Shown: piece after piece, positions 22,804 through 32,762 of the stretch | How the letters are laid out: each line of letters opens with the position of its first letter | How positions within the stretch are numbered: position 1 is the first letter of the stretch | NCBI GenBank assembly: GCA_001599595.1 | Contig: BCHH01000003.1 | Span: 875,403-939,402, forward strand | DNA length: 64,000 bases | Origin: Beverwykella pulmonaria | Lineage: Eukaryota > Ascomycota > Dothideomycetes > Pleosporales > Melanommataceae | Reading direction: 5' to 3' | Position numbers and translations under genes: made by a program | Notes under the pieces: generated by a model | What the model was told of the DNA's origin: nothing | Databases searched by the model: none | The model's input: the letters and a program-made list of their open reading frames with translations, nothing else

Positions 22804-22970
22804 GTCACCTCGATGTTCGCTCATGTGACTCGCTTCCATATTTGTTATCACTACCTTGGCAGGCTCCTACCGTGCTTGGTAAGATCATAGATATTTCTTC
22901 GGTAGCTCCTCCGTAGAATCAATACAACAACGATCATCACTCTCTCTATCTACTCCGTCACATCTCGACA
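22804..22970. repeat. Truncated copy of the ~190-bp solo LTR
   Basis: Matches the copy at 30711-30899 from GTCACCTCGATGTT to the terminal CTCGACA. It shares the CTACCTTGGCAGGCTCCT block and the ATATTTCTTCGGTAGCTCCT block. About the first 25 bases of the TG end are missing, so no target duplication can be scored. Same orientation as the copies at 25375 and 30711. Confidence 0.7.
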
Positions 22971-23964
22971 ACATACAATAAGCAGATCTTCGCAACAAGC
23001 TGCACTATATTTTCATGCCTTGAAGTTCTCACTAAAGACGTTTATAAACCACTTTGAGTGCAATCACAGTACTCTTTGGTGACATCATTATGGATTTAGC
23101 GAATCATGACGTCTGATAGGAATGAATTATTGAAAATACTACGATCGATTAGCTTGCAGGGAGTCCTGGTCCGAGTTAGAGGAGACCTACTCCGCCTCTG
23201 AAGGCACATAAGAGCCGGTCATGATACCTTGTTGCTGGAGATAAGCTATCGAGAGGTGGAAGGAAGAGAAAGTGGGAGGGGCTAGAACAAGACCGAAGCG
23301 AGGCGCCAGGCAAGTGGTGACAGAGGGAAAGCAAAAACAAAAGTAAATTCTTTTACTCAGTCTTAAGTTATTCACATGTAATCGGAAGGCGCAACTACCC
23401 TTGGAAGCTGATCATCGGTCACGTTCAGCAGGCAGCAGTCTGCTCAGTGTGACGTCATTTGTTTTTCCGTACTCCTTAGAAATTCTCACTTTGCCAAGAG
23501 CTGCCTGTGATGCTGGTCTGTTGCCTGTCGTTCTTGTTACCGGGCGGTTGATAATGAGCTTATTCAGCTCACTCTGGTCTCCCAGGAGGGTTTCCACTGC
23601 CGTTTCGATGGCGAGAACTCCTAGGTTCGATGACTGCGACCAAGTTCTTCCGAGCGTACGCTATAATGGTATCATGTCGCATTATAAGATACAGCAACAA
23701 TTTTGCAATGTCACACTGCACTACGGCACATAAAACCGTAAAGTAAATAGGATCCAATAGTATTAAGCATTGCTGCATTTTATAATACTGGGAGCGATTA
23801 GATCGGTCGTGCGGCTCAAGACACATTGTAATATTAACCTTGATCAGATATAGGCATGCTTGAATATTTGGGTTGCCGAGTCGTGTGTTGACACATAGAG
23901 TTGAGTCGTAGTAGGCTGATTACATGACATGATGTTGACATTGAGGGTTTCCAAAGTCACTTAC
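22971..23964. other. Repeat-island sequence, no gene
   Basis: Lies between two LTR copies. ORFs at 23187-23375, 23401-23733 and 23569-23826 overlap each other on both strands and show no domains. Confidence 0.35.
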
Positions 23965-24155
23965 TGTTGAGATGTGACGAAGTAGATAGAGAGAGTGATG
24001 ATAGTTGATATTGATTCTACGGAGGAGCTACCGAAGAGATATCTATAGTCTTACCAGGCACGCTAGGAGCTTGCCAAGATAGTGAATCGCAAACATAGAG
24101 GTGAGTCACATGAGCAAACGTCAAGGTAGCTCATCATGTGACCCACAGGCTGGCA
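23965..24155. repeat. Solo LTR with 5-bp target site duplication
   Basis: A 191-bp element starting TGTTGAGATGTGAC and ending AGGCTGGCA. It is flanked on both sides by CTTAC (23960-23964 and 24156-24160), an exact 5-bp duplication. Internal blocks match the copies at 2351 and, in reverse, 22804, 25375 and 30711. It contains the same short motif twice, GAGTCACATGAGCAAAC and its neighbour GCAAACATAGAGG. The TG...CA ends and 5-bp duplication are the signature of LTR retrotransposon integration followed by LTR-LTR recombination. Confidence 0.82.
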
Positions 24156-25374
24156 CTTACTATACTGACTAATAACTCGCGATCCCAACACTCTAGGTGC
24201 AAGATTTCAACTGCATTGAGAAGCGGTCTTTTACTTCTTCTGTGATGGGCTAGGTCCAATGCACATGCCTAAGTGTGGGCTGGAAAGCAGTGTGGTACCG
24301 CTTCCTGCATAAATACCGACTACGCAAACTGAATCGCGTTGATTCGACTTGTGGATACCTTTTGAGATAGTGGTTTAGAGCATGTAGTCGTGCCTACGAT
24401 TCATTAGGATCTAAACCCTTACATCTCCCACGATCTGCAACACTGCTATGCCAAAACTGAGCCCTCTCTAGTAATGACAAGCTATGTACGAGAGATATGT
24501 GGTTAATTATAACTACTAGACTAATAGGTATATTCTTCTGTAACACCAAGAGAAACTCCCCACAGGCACTGAGATCTCTCAACGTAATCGTGGCTCATTA
24601 GTTGTATATTATTAGACTCTAACTTGCCATCGCAATCATCAGTCGTTCAACTGTGTATTTGATGCGCCGTCTTGACCGTCCATGTCTTTCCCCATTCGAG
24701 CAAAAATATTTCGTGTCTGGTACTTTATCTCTGCTTTTTACGTCTGCCCTGCTTTCCCTATTAAATACGTCGCGCATGCCCAAATTTGTATAATGAGCGC
24801 CTACCTACTTCCCTTCTTGTCCATTTGTACTACAGCTCAGCAGTGCCAGATTTGACATCGGCAGTTGAAGTACTGAACATACTAACCTTGTAAGCGCATG
24901 TGATGTCGCTGGGGCCGCAATTATGTCTTTGCTCATCGCTCTACGGCCTCCTTGAACAATTTCCACCCCCTCTCTTCTTACAAAGACCGGCGATATAATA
25001 TGTTCATCCCCCCATGTACTCCAATTTAATCAAAGGTAGTAACGGGCGTTGCGACAGATAGTTTTTAAGCCGAGGATACAAATACTAATCACATGGTTAT
25101 ACATTACATACATCATACACATGGTCATACCCCTTCATCACAATCTGCCCTCACAGTAAAGAAATTGGAATAGTTAACTTACTTTCCATAGACTAAATCC
25201 TCACCTTGGAGCCAGTTGATAGGGGAACTGACTTGCTGAATGTACGAGGGGTCGCTAAATGTGCTACAGATTACTGCAGATGCAAGGTCACAATGCACTA
25301 ATAACAAGGGTTATTAGTGGGCCTGGCACAATGGCCTGTCAAGAGACCGGGCGGGCTTCAGTTAAAATGAATTG
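24156..25374. other. Repeat-island sequence, no gene
   Basis: AT-rich, without a supported open frame, between two solo LTRs. Confidence 0.35.
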
Positions 25375-25566
25375 TGCCGGCCTGTGGGTCACATGATGAG
25401 TTGCCTCTGTGTTTGCTCATGTGACTCACCTCTATGTTTGCGTTCACTATCTTGGCGGGCTCCCAGCGTGCTTGATAAGGCTGTTGATATTTCTTCGGCA
25501 GCTCCTCCTCTGTAGAACCAATACACCGATCATCACTCCTTGAATCTACTTCGTCACATCGCGACA
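25375..25566. repeat. Solo LTR with 5-bp target site duplication
   Basis: A 192-bp element starting TGCCGGCCTGTGGGTCAC and ending ATCGCGACA. It is flanked exactly by AATTG (25370-25374 and 25567-25571). It lies in opposite orientation to the copy at 23965 and aligns along its length with the copy at 30711. Confidence 0.82.
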
Positions 25567-26842
25567 AATTGCTATCACTACAACATCGGTTTTGGAAAAA
25601 GTTCAAGCATCTCAACAACACCAAGGAAACCAAGAGCATCAATGCTACTGTCTTCTCCCAGGTTGTCCAAGAGGATGCCAATAAAACTGAGAACGAGGAC
25701 CATGGAGCTACTGGACCTTTGATCCATATCGCTTCCCTGCGTTTCAAAATTCGAGCCGTCACACCAAAAGTGTTGAAATATCCGGTCTTCCCTTCTCAAT
25801 TCAGTAGCCTTGTTGTAGCAAGAACAGTCTATAGTGTGACTTGCACTTCCCTACGGAAATTGAGGAGCGAATTCGAAAGCTATTGGTTGAATTTTAAGCC
25901 CGACACAGAAACTAGGGTCGAGCTTCTTTGGGTTTTGACTGAGACGGGCATCTATATTCGACAAGATCCAGAGACATCGTAGTCGAACCATATTATTGCT
26001 CATTTTCTACTGCTAAGACGGAGGGAGGATGAATTTGCCGAACGGTTGGGTATGGCTAAGGTAGGCATCGATGCTGATGATACCTAAGACGAAACTAAGG
26101 GCAGCCAACGCTTGTGTGAGAGGAGAATGCTTGGGATGAGCATGGTTGGTATGATTGAGGATTTGCTAAGCAAATAGATACAGCCCCCTCCACTGACGGC
26201 GCTACTCATTCATTCATGGGAGGGGGCTGTAAGCTTGGATCGATAGCCATGGGGTGACATGCACTCAACAGAGTTCCTTCAAACGACTTGAGTCATGTTT
26301 GGTGGCTTTGGGCTATAACTTCGTCGTGGCGCAAAAATCGTTGGGGGATGGGCAGCCGGTCATCGCACACCATCAGTACCAACAATCATGGTGTGATACT
26401 GTAGGATCGACCCCTCTGCCCTCTAATTGAGCCCGCGACACGGGTTGCCACAAAGTACGAGTATGAAGAGTTGGTACGGAGGTGTCCATAAAAGTAAGGG
26501 CTGAGCCCATGCATCTGGCCTTTGCTCAAGCATGAATAACCTGTGCGTATCTACTCTACTCATGGGCCCTGGGTGCATGCTACGAGGCGCTGCTGAGAAT
26601 CGGAGCCCGAGCCTCTCGCACGTGCCGGATCTTGGCGTGTACGGGCTTGGCCCTTTCGTTGTGCAGGCAATTCTATAGGCGAATGCGGAATTCGGCACGC
26701 ATACGACATTTTTATCTGATCGGATAATTAACCAAAAATTTCGCTAACTCGGGGTCAGACCTTGCTACAGCTTATTTCGACGTCATGCGAATAAGCACGC
26801 GACCAACTTCTCGAGCTGGATACAGGGGCTATGAATCGTATT
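25567..26842. other. Intergenic, no supported gene
   Basis: A 137-codon plus frame (25569-25982) has only a TTG start and no methionine. A 91-codon minus frame at 26423-26698 shows no domain. The stretch includes the inverted repeat at 26179-26231, annotated separately. Confidence 0.35.
26179..26231. repeat. Short perfect inverted repeat (hairpin), C/G-rich arms
   Basis: Arms of 13 bp (TACAGCCCCCTCC and GGAGGGGGCTGTA) are separated by a 27-base spacer. On the DNA level they form a perfect stem. No adjacent gene makes use of it obvious. It may be a terminator-like hairpin or the relic of a small inverted-repeat element. Confidence 0.6.
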
Positions 26843-27841
26843 CTACCCTACACTCCTCATCCATGAACTCTCCAAAATCTCTCTCATGGTCATTCTCTTT
26901 CCGGGATCTATCTCCAGCATCCCACCAATCACCATCTGCGCTTTTCTTGGTATCTGGCAGAGCAGTCTATCATCCTCCTCCGTTTCCATGCAAGAACGCT
27001 TATCCTCACGTTCCTTCACAAAAGTTTGAAACGCATTATCATCCATCAGTGCCCCAAGCCTGGGCTCCGGTTCCCATGGATATGTGCCGAGCCGCAACCG
27101 AACAAAGACCACGCCTAGCGCCCAAACATCAGCGGCCTCCAAATCGTAAAACCGCTCTTCGTGGGCCTCGGGTGCCATGATAATTGGCGTGCCCACCCAA
27201 TTCTCGAAACTCAGGATCCCATTTTCAGAAAGTAGGTCCCGAGACGGTGACGCGCTGCCGAAGTCTATGATTTTCACCACGCCGTCGCGCGCCACCATGA
27301 TGTTCTCGACCTTAAGGTCGCGGTGCGCGAGACCGGACGAATGTATGTAGGCTACCGCCTCCACGACTTGCTTAAAGACGCACGTCATCGCGTCGAAAGA
27401 CCAAGGGCGTGAGACCCAGGCGTCGTAGTCAAGAAGGCCTAACAGCGGGAAGGGTATATATTCCATTTCGATTTCGAAAACGGTTCCCTCTTCATCATCG
27501 TTTTCTTTGTTTCCGGTTATTTCTCTGACGGTGTGCGATGTTGCGATGTTGCGATGCGAGAGCGAGTGTCCGATCCAGTATTCGTGGTGAATTTCTGAGG
27601 CGGAGGTTTTGGAGGTGGAGAAGCGTTTTATAGCTACCGACAAGGAGTGTTGATAGACAGCACCGGCGCTACCTTCACCTAGGAGCGGACTCTGCTGTGC
27701 TTCCTGTACCAGTTCGGGGTAAAAATCGTAGAGGTCTACGTAGCCTGGGCTGCATTGCCAGTCATGCTGCAAAGATTTTGTTTTGCTAGAAAAGAAAAAG
27801 AAGAGGATGGACGTAAAGAAGAGAGGATTCGATGAGTGCAT
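26843..27841 (-). CDS. Serine/threonine protein kinase, Hal4-like, with hydrophobic N-terminus
   Basis: Intronless, 332 aa from the ATG at 27841; the longer frame from 27874 starts at TTG. All kinase landmarks are present. These are the glycine loop LLGEGSAGAVY, the VAIK lysine, the catalytic HRDLKVENIM, the DFG triad in IIDFGSASPS, and APE in GTPIIMAPEAHEE. DVWALGVVFVRL is also there. HRDLK and GTP indicate Ser/Thr specificity, and the sequence resembles fungal Hal4/Sat4-type kinases. Residues 5-20 (NPLFFTSILFFFFSS) are strongly hydrophobic. They could be a signal anchor, which is unusual for this family, or an overcalled start, although no better ATG precedes the glycine loop. It is the nearest intact gene upstream of the repeat-peptide precursor at 29130. 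Confidence 0.85.
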   Translation of the reverse strand: MHSSNPLFFTSILFFFFSSKTKSLQHDWQCSPGYVDLYDFYPELVQEAQQSPLLGEGSAGAVYQHSLSVAIKRFSTSKTSASEIHHEYWIGHSLSHRNIATSHTVREITGNKENDDEEGTVFEIEMEYIPFPLLGLLDYDAWVSRPWSFDAMTCVFKQVVEAVAYIHSSGLAHRDLKVENIMVARDGVVKIIDFGSASPSRDLLSENGILSFENWVGTPIIMAPEAHEERFYDLEAADVWALGVVFVRLRLGTYPWEPEPRLGALMDDNAFQTFVKEREDKRSCMETEEDDRLLCQIPRKAQMVIGGMLEIDPGKRMTMREILESSWMRSVG

Positions 27842-29008
27842 GGTGGGGTGAGCATTGAAGCATGGTCCTCGCAAATTCGTGAAATGTGTCTTAGTGATGC
27901 AGTTCTTTCATAGATTTCGATCATGAATGATGGATCGGGGGATTGAATGCATGTAGTGCCCAGTCAACAGCTGCTATCATCTTTCACAAGACACAGATTC
28001 TAGCTCCGCGGTTCATTTGCATTTCGCCTTCATAAGCATAATTCCCAACTCCTTGGCTAGTTTGTAATTACCGAGACTTACTACGTGTCCTAGCTCCCTC
28101 GTATAGTAGCCTACCGAGTGGGCCCCTATCGACATTAGTGGAGCAGTAATGCAGAGTCCAACCATCTCAGGGGGATTGTTACTTGAACAAACTATAGTGT
28201 TATTCTTATGCTGTACCTCGGGATCTTTGGCTGAGATACTCTAATTATCAGCATGCTACGAATTATATATTGTGTCTGATAGATTGTAGATGCGTCGTTG
28301 ATATAAAGTTGTAGCACAAGAGTCCCGAATGCATACAAGATGTAGGTCAAACTGCATGTTTTAGAATCTTTGTCTAAGCCGTTGGACATTGTAACCCGAA
28401 AATCTCAGCATTGAGGCAAAAGCATTATCTTTCTCTTGAAGGAGCTAGGGTTTTACGGGGGTGTTTGAAGCTTATGTCGAATGCTTAAGCATGCACGAAC
28501 CTACGGCTGCTCTTTGTCAGTTTATCTCACTGGTTTGTATGACATGGGGGCCACAGCGAATATCGACAGAAATACAGGTCGGAGTTTCGAAGGGTAATAC
28601 GAACAGATCTGAGAGAAAGATAGGACATGTATTGAAATGAAATTCGCTTCTATGTGCCCAATTCACAAATCGACTGACTTCGTGATTCGCACTTGTCTGT
28701 ACATATTGTATTTAGACGAAATAGCTGTTGTGTCAGAGACACTATCTCGCAGTCAAGTTAAGTCAGGTCTGAGATTCCGTAAATAGGCCCCAAGACCGTG
28801 GAGGCTGGCGCCAGGGGTATAATCATGCAGTACATGCTTCTTTCAAACAAGGACTGTAGCCAATGCCTTGAGTGCTTGTGCTCTGCATTGAAGGTTAGCA
28901 GTGCATGCCCCACGTAGGGAAATGAACCCAACAGGCCGGGTAATTACTGCATGTGGTATAAGGTACGGCAAACTCTTATTAGAGGTTGGTGTGAATCTAT
29001 AAGCTTAG
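27842..29008. other. Intergenic, upstream of kinase and of the peptide precursor
   Basis: About 1.2 kb with no supported open frame. The right end is probably the promoter region of the precursor gene. Confidence 0.4.
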
Positions 29009-29015
29009 TATAAAG
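29009..29015 (+). promoter_or_regulatory. TATA-like box of the Kex2-repeat precursor gene
   Basis: TATAAAG lies 121 bp upstream of the ATG at 29130, followed by a pyrimidine-rich leader (CTCTTCCTACCCCC). Motif and spacing fit a strongly expressed fungal gene with a short 5' leader. Confidence 0.45.
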
Positions 29016-29129
29016 ACCTTAGAGTGTGTCTCTTCCTACCCCCATCACGAACCGGACAATTTCCTACCAATACTCGAACTAAACAACTCCATTCGAAAAG
29101 TGCATTCTCTTCAACTTATTACCATCACC

Positions 29130-29615
29130 ATGAAGTTCTCCACACTTCTTTCCATTCCACTCCTCGCCAGCGCCGTCTCGGCTGCCGTGCTGCCCGCCGC
29201 CCCCGTGGCGGCTGATATCGTCGTCCGTGAGGCTTTAGCCAGCCCTCCGCATAAGACTGTCAAGCGTGAGGCGTTCGCCAGTCCTCCACACAAGACCGTT
29301 AAGCGCGCCGCGTGGAAACGAAGCCCTCCCCACAAGACCGTCAAGCGCGAGGCCAGCCCGCCTCACAAGACTGTCAAGCGCGAAGCAAGCCCGCCTCATA
29401 AGACCGTCAAGCGTGAGGCCGTCGCCAGCCCACCTCACAAGACTGTCAAGCGTGAGGCCAGCCCACCTCACAAGACTGTCAAGCGTGAGGCTAGCCCACC
29501 TCACAAGACTGTCAAGCGCGAGGCCAGCCCGCCTCACAAGACCGTCAAGCGTGAGGCTGTCGCTAGCCCACCACACAAAACCGTTAAGCGCAGCCCGCCT
29601 CATAAGACTATCTAA
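29130..29615 (+). CDS. Kex2-processed multicopy peptide precursor (KEP/RiPP-like), eleven SPPHKTV/I repeats
   Basis: Single exon, 161 aa. The ATG at 29130 (CACCATGAAG, good context) opens a signal peptide MKFSTLLSIPLLASAVSA, then a short pro-region ending DIVVR. Ten copies of SPPHKTV, each followed by KR, and a final SPPHKTI at the C-terminus make eleven. KR is the Kex2 site, and the final copy needs no cleavage. Most units begin with EA, EAVA, EALA or EAFA right after KR. These are X-Ala dipeptides of the kind removed by Ste13-type aminopeptidase in alpha-factor maturation. One spacer, AAW, interrupts copies 2 and 3. Predicted product: a secreted heptapeptide made in multiple copies. It lacks the Tyr typical of dikaritin cores and the Trp/Cys pattern of alpha pheromones. 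Function unknown. Confidence 0.93.
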   Translation: MKFSTLLSIPLLASAVSAAVLPAAPVAADIVVREALASPPHKTVKREAFASPPHKTVKRAAWKRSPPHKTVKREASPPHKTVKREASPPHKTVKREAVASPPHKTVKREASPPHKTVKREASPPHKTVKREASPPHKTVKREAVASPPHKTVKRSPPHKTI

Positions 29616-29893
29616 ATAGTCTCCCACAAACGAAAGCGAATAGATCACCAAGTGGCTGGGTGGCTGGCAAGTAGACTGAGAGTATTTGGGATCAGAGACG
29701 GATGCTGGAGTGAGCTAGGAATATGCGACTCCTGTGATCACTGAAACAGGACCGTGTACCATGGTGGTAGAAAGGAGTGAATTGTTGAATATAGGGTATT
29801 AAAACACAGTTTTAGTTCTGTTTTAAATGGATGTAGTGTTTTGGAACCGATTTTGTCTTCTCTGTGTAGTATATTTAATAAGTTCAACTTTTC
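29616..29893. other. 3' region of the peptide-precursor gene
   Basis: Presumed 3' untranslated and downstream sequence. A plus frame from 29827 runs into the palindrome and is not supported as a gene. Confidence 0.35.
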
Positions 29894-29978
29894 TACGCGG
29901 GTGTTTTGATGTCGTGTTGCTAGCGAGTCATAGGCCGGATGGGACTCGCTGGCAACACAACATTAAAACACCTGCGTA
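29894..29978. repeat. 36-bp imperfect palindrome (long inverted repeat)
   Basis: Arm 29894-29929 pairs with arm 29943-29978 around a 13-base centre. The arms differ at four positions, all transitions (for example GATGTC versus the complement of the other arm's AATGTT-type sequence). Arm ends read TACGCGGGTG and CACCTGCGTA. It is about 280 bp past the stop of the peptide-precursor gene. It could be a foldback/MITE remnant or a strong RNA hairpin. Confidence 0.7.
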
Positions 29979-30710
29979 TAAAAGCCACCGACCCAGAGCG
30001 AAGCCACAAGGACAAAGCAAAAGCAGGGCTAGCCGAGATGCAGGAGTGGAATAAGCACAGGCAGAGCACCGACGGCAACCACGGAGTAACCTTAATCCAA
30101 CCAACCGAACAAAACAACTAACTAGAACATGGCTAGACCTAGAATAGGCAAAACGGTGGCGAAAACACGAAGAGAAACAACATGGCGCGAAGCATGGGCG
30201 AATAACCCTCACCCGCTATACGGTGAAAGCCCAGTCAACAGTACTATTCCTTATGCGCACTGAAACAATAGGACTGAATAGATGGCTAACTATCCGACAC
30301 GTCCCTAGCGCTACAAAGGAATGCACATGTAGGTAGCAAAAGAACTAGAAAATGAGACAGTCGACAAATACCGGCAAGCAGACAGATTATCGATGTAAGA
30401 GCGAAAGAGCAACAACGACGAAGCGACTACCTAAATCCTACCCTAGTCCCTAGACTCTCCCCTTCTTCCTCCTCTATCACCTAAATTATCTTCGATTCCT
30501 CTTTCTTCTTGATTTCCCTTATATGCAGGGGCAAGTGCGACCGGACCGTCGGTCGATTATTAAGGAAAATAGCTCTATACGCTCAAGAGCGTACGAAAAG
30601 GATATAAAGCATACGAAAGGTTTTACTCGTAGATAGATTTCTCCTTAGGCAATAGTATGCATGGCTCCAGCTAGGGCGAGTACCAGACGTTAAATAGATT
30701 AAATAATAAT
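29979..30710. other. Repeat-island sequence, no supported gene
   Basis: A short ATG frame at about 30129-30263 (begins MARPRIGKTVAKTRREATW) looks faintly like the region before RNase H in fungal LINEs, but it is too short to call. Confidence 0.3.
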
Positions 30711-30899
30711 TGTCGGCCGGTGGGTCACATGATTAGTCACCTCGATGTTTGCTCATGTACCTCACTTCCATATTTGTTATCACTACCTTGGCAGGCTCCT
30801 GCCGTGCTTGGTAAGACTATAGATATTTCTTCGGTAGCTCCTCCGTAGAATCAATACAACAATCATCACTCTCTCAATCCACTTTGTCACATCACGACA
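30711..30899. repeat. Solo LTR with 5-bp target site duplication
   Basis: A 189-bp element starting TGTCGGCCGGTGGGTC and ending ATCACGACA, flanked exactly by ATAAT (30706-30710 and 30900-30904). The terminal TGTCG and CGACA are inverted. It is the best-preserved reference copy for the family in this window and aligns with 25375-25566 end to end. Confidence 0.85.
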
Positions 30900-32762
30900 A
30901 TAATAATATTAAGTTCAACTTGATATTACGTATGGCGATGTAGGGTTAGTCCCTGGCCACCGAGGTACTGCCGCGAAGGGACCTGGCTGTTGTTCTCTCC
31001 CTTACCCTGCGAGGTAAGTGAGAATGTTTTACAGAAAGATATTTGCTGTTCGGAGTCTAAGTAGACAGTCTTCTCGTCTTCAATCAATGGGTACTTAGGG
31101 ATCATGCCCCGGGGCATATTGGGAAGCTTTTCCTAGATCAGCTGACAGAGATCCTGGGGCGCTAATATACCGTATGATATCACAACGTTGCGTACTCATC
31201 TTGGTGCGCTGGTAGAACTGGTTAACTAGGAAGTCTCCGGCTTGTTTCCTAAGCTTGCGCACAACCCCTGAGGTCTGGCTTCTACACCTGGCGCATAGTT
31301 TGGATACGCAACGCGCCTCAATTTTTGATTCGGAGAATCTTATTTGCTAGCCCATTACTCCCTGAGGTAAGTCTAAGCATTAAAACAGAGTTCCGAGGCC
31401 TAGAAAGCAGCTAGCATTGCACTTACGAATACGTTTTCTGGCGAGAAAAGTTTCGTTTACCCACAAAATTTAAGATCTCTTCCAGCAGAAGTAGGGTTAT
31501 ATTAGGATGAAGACCGAAGTCTTCATTTAGAGGTTATGTTTTCTAAAGTTAAAGATGTCATTGCTAAGAAAGTGTGACATTGCAAACATCAATTGAAGCT
31601 ACTGAACTGAGTATGTAGTTATGCGCTCCACGTATCCCTAGATTCTCCCCGCACGCATTAGCTAATTTAGTTAAGAGATGTTCCTGACAGGCGTTTCGAC
31701 TATTGATGAGAAAAAATCTCCTTACAGAACTAAAGACAGTCATCATGTCACTCGTCTCGTTTACCATCGGAAGACGTGTCGCAACGCGCAATACTCAATT
31801 ATTGGAGGAACATAAACTCCCACGCCATTTCTGTCGTGGAATAATATTCCCTTTAGTAGCGGCCTGCCGTAATAAATGCTATAAAACATAAAGAGCTAGT
31901 TATTAAATATTAATCTGTAAGGGTTTTCTGATGGGGGAAATGATCATTTAGCGACTACGTTGTTCTAAGAGGGATCAAGCCAGAGCAGCTTATAAGCCGT
32001 TTGACCTTGATCAGCTAGCTACATTTAGGACAAGCCTAAACTGTTACATAATCTCTACAGAAGAATCAACAAAGCCACAATATTAATTAATAGCTTGACA
32101 TCTAGATTTAGGGAATAAATTAGCATAAAAAACAGAGCACTAGGGTGATAGGCCTAAGAGAGACTTCTAACTACGCTCTAGCGCCCCAGTCATGTGAATT
32201 CACTCCCTATTTCCGTCGATTTGATGTCCATTGCAACAAACAAAATTCGCTTCGCGCTGGATGGAACACGCCTTAACGCCACATCTTTAAATTCTTAAAT
32301 TCAGGATTTGCTAATGATTTTGATTCCTGTTAACTAGATTTTGTACTGCGCTGGGTTGTGTGTGGTCTGATGTCCTACGCCTATCAACTTCCTTTCCCTC
32401 CTACACCCTCCACGGTTTGGTGACGCATTTATAAGTATTGTTATTTTACGAAGCCGGGTGCTAGCTATCAACGGAAGTCTCTATAGGGAACCGAAAAAAC
32501 AAGACATCACTATGACGGTGCGTGTCAAATAACTCATGGAGGTTCTGTGGCGTGAAAGAAAACAATAAAACCAGCAAGCCAGTCGGTAGGTGTGATAGCT
32601 TCCCATCACTTTGACAAGGTACTTTGAGCAAAGGTGAAATTGAAAGGTTCTTTAGATTATATACATATTCAGAAAATAAAGCCGCTATATATACAGGCAT
32701 TTCGGCATTGTAATCACTACAGTAAGAAGGTACCAAGGGGTGTTCAACTAGCTTTACGCAAA
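30900..32762. other. Long AT-rich stretch without a supported gene
   Basis: About 1.9 kb. ORFs at 30926-31117, 31564-31791 and 31703-31891 overlap and carry no domain I recognise. Probably decayed mobile-element sequence. Confidence 0.35.

Noticed and set aside
25569..25982. 137-codon frame immediately after the solo LTR
   Set aside because: Starts only at TTG, contains no methionine, no domain, and begins inside the LTR target duplication region.
26423..26698. 91-codon minus frame in gene-free sequence
   Set aside because: Proline-rich, no known motif and no promoter or intron context; not enough to call a gene.
29130..29615. Alpha-type mating pheromone precursor as an explanation
   Set aside because: The layout is similar (signal peptide, KR, EA leaders), but the seven-residue unit has no Trp, Cys or GQ pattern of ascomycete alpha pheromones.
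29130..29615. Dikaritin-type RiPP precursor with nearby tailoring genes
   Set aside because: The core has no Tyr, and no UstY (DUF3328) or tyrosinase gene is recognisable within the window.
29235..29651. Repetitive minus and alternative-frame ORFs over the peptide-repeat gene
   Set aside because: They are shadows of the 27- to 33-base repeats. Only the frame at 29130 has an ATG with good context, a signal peptide and KR-bounded units.
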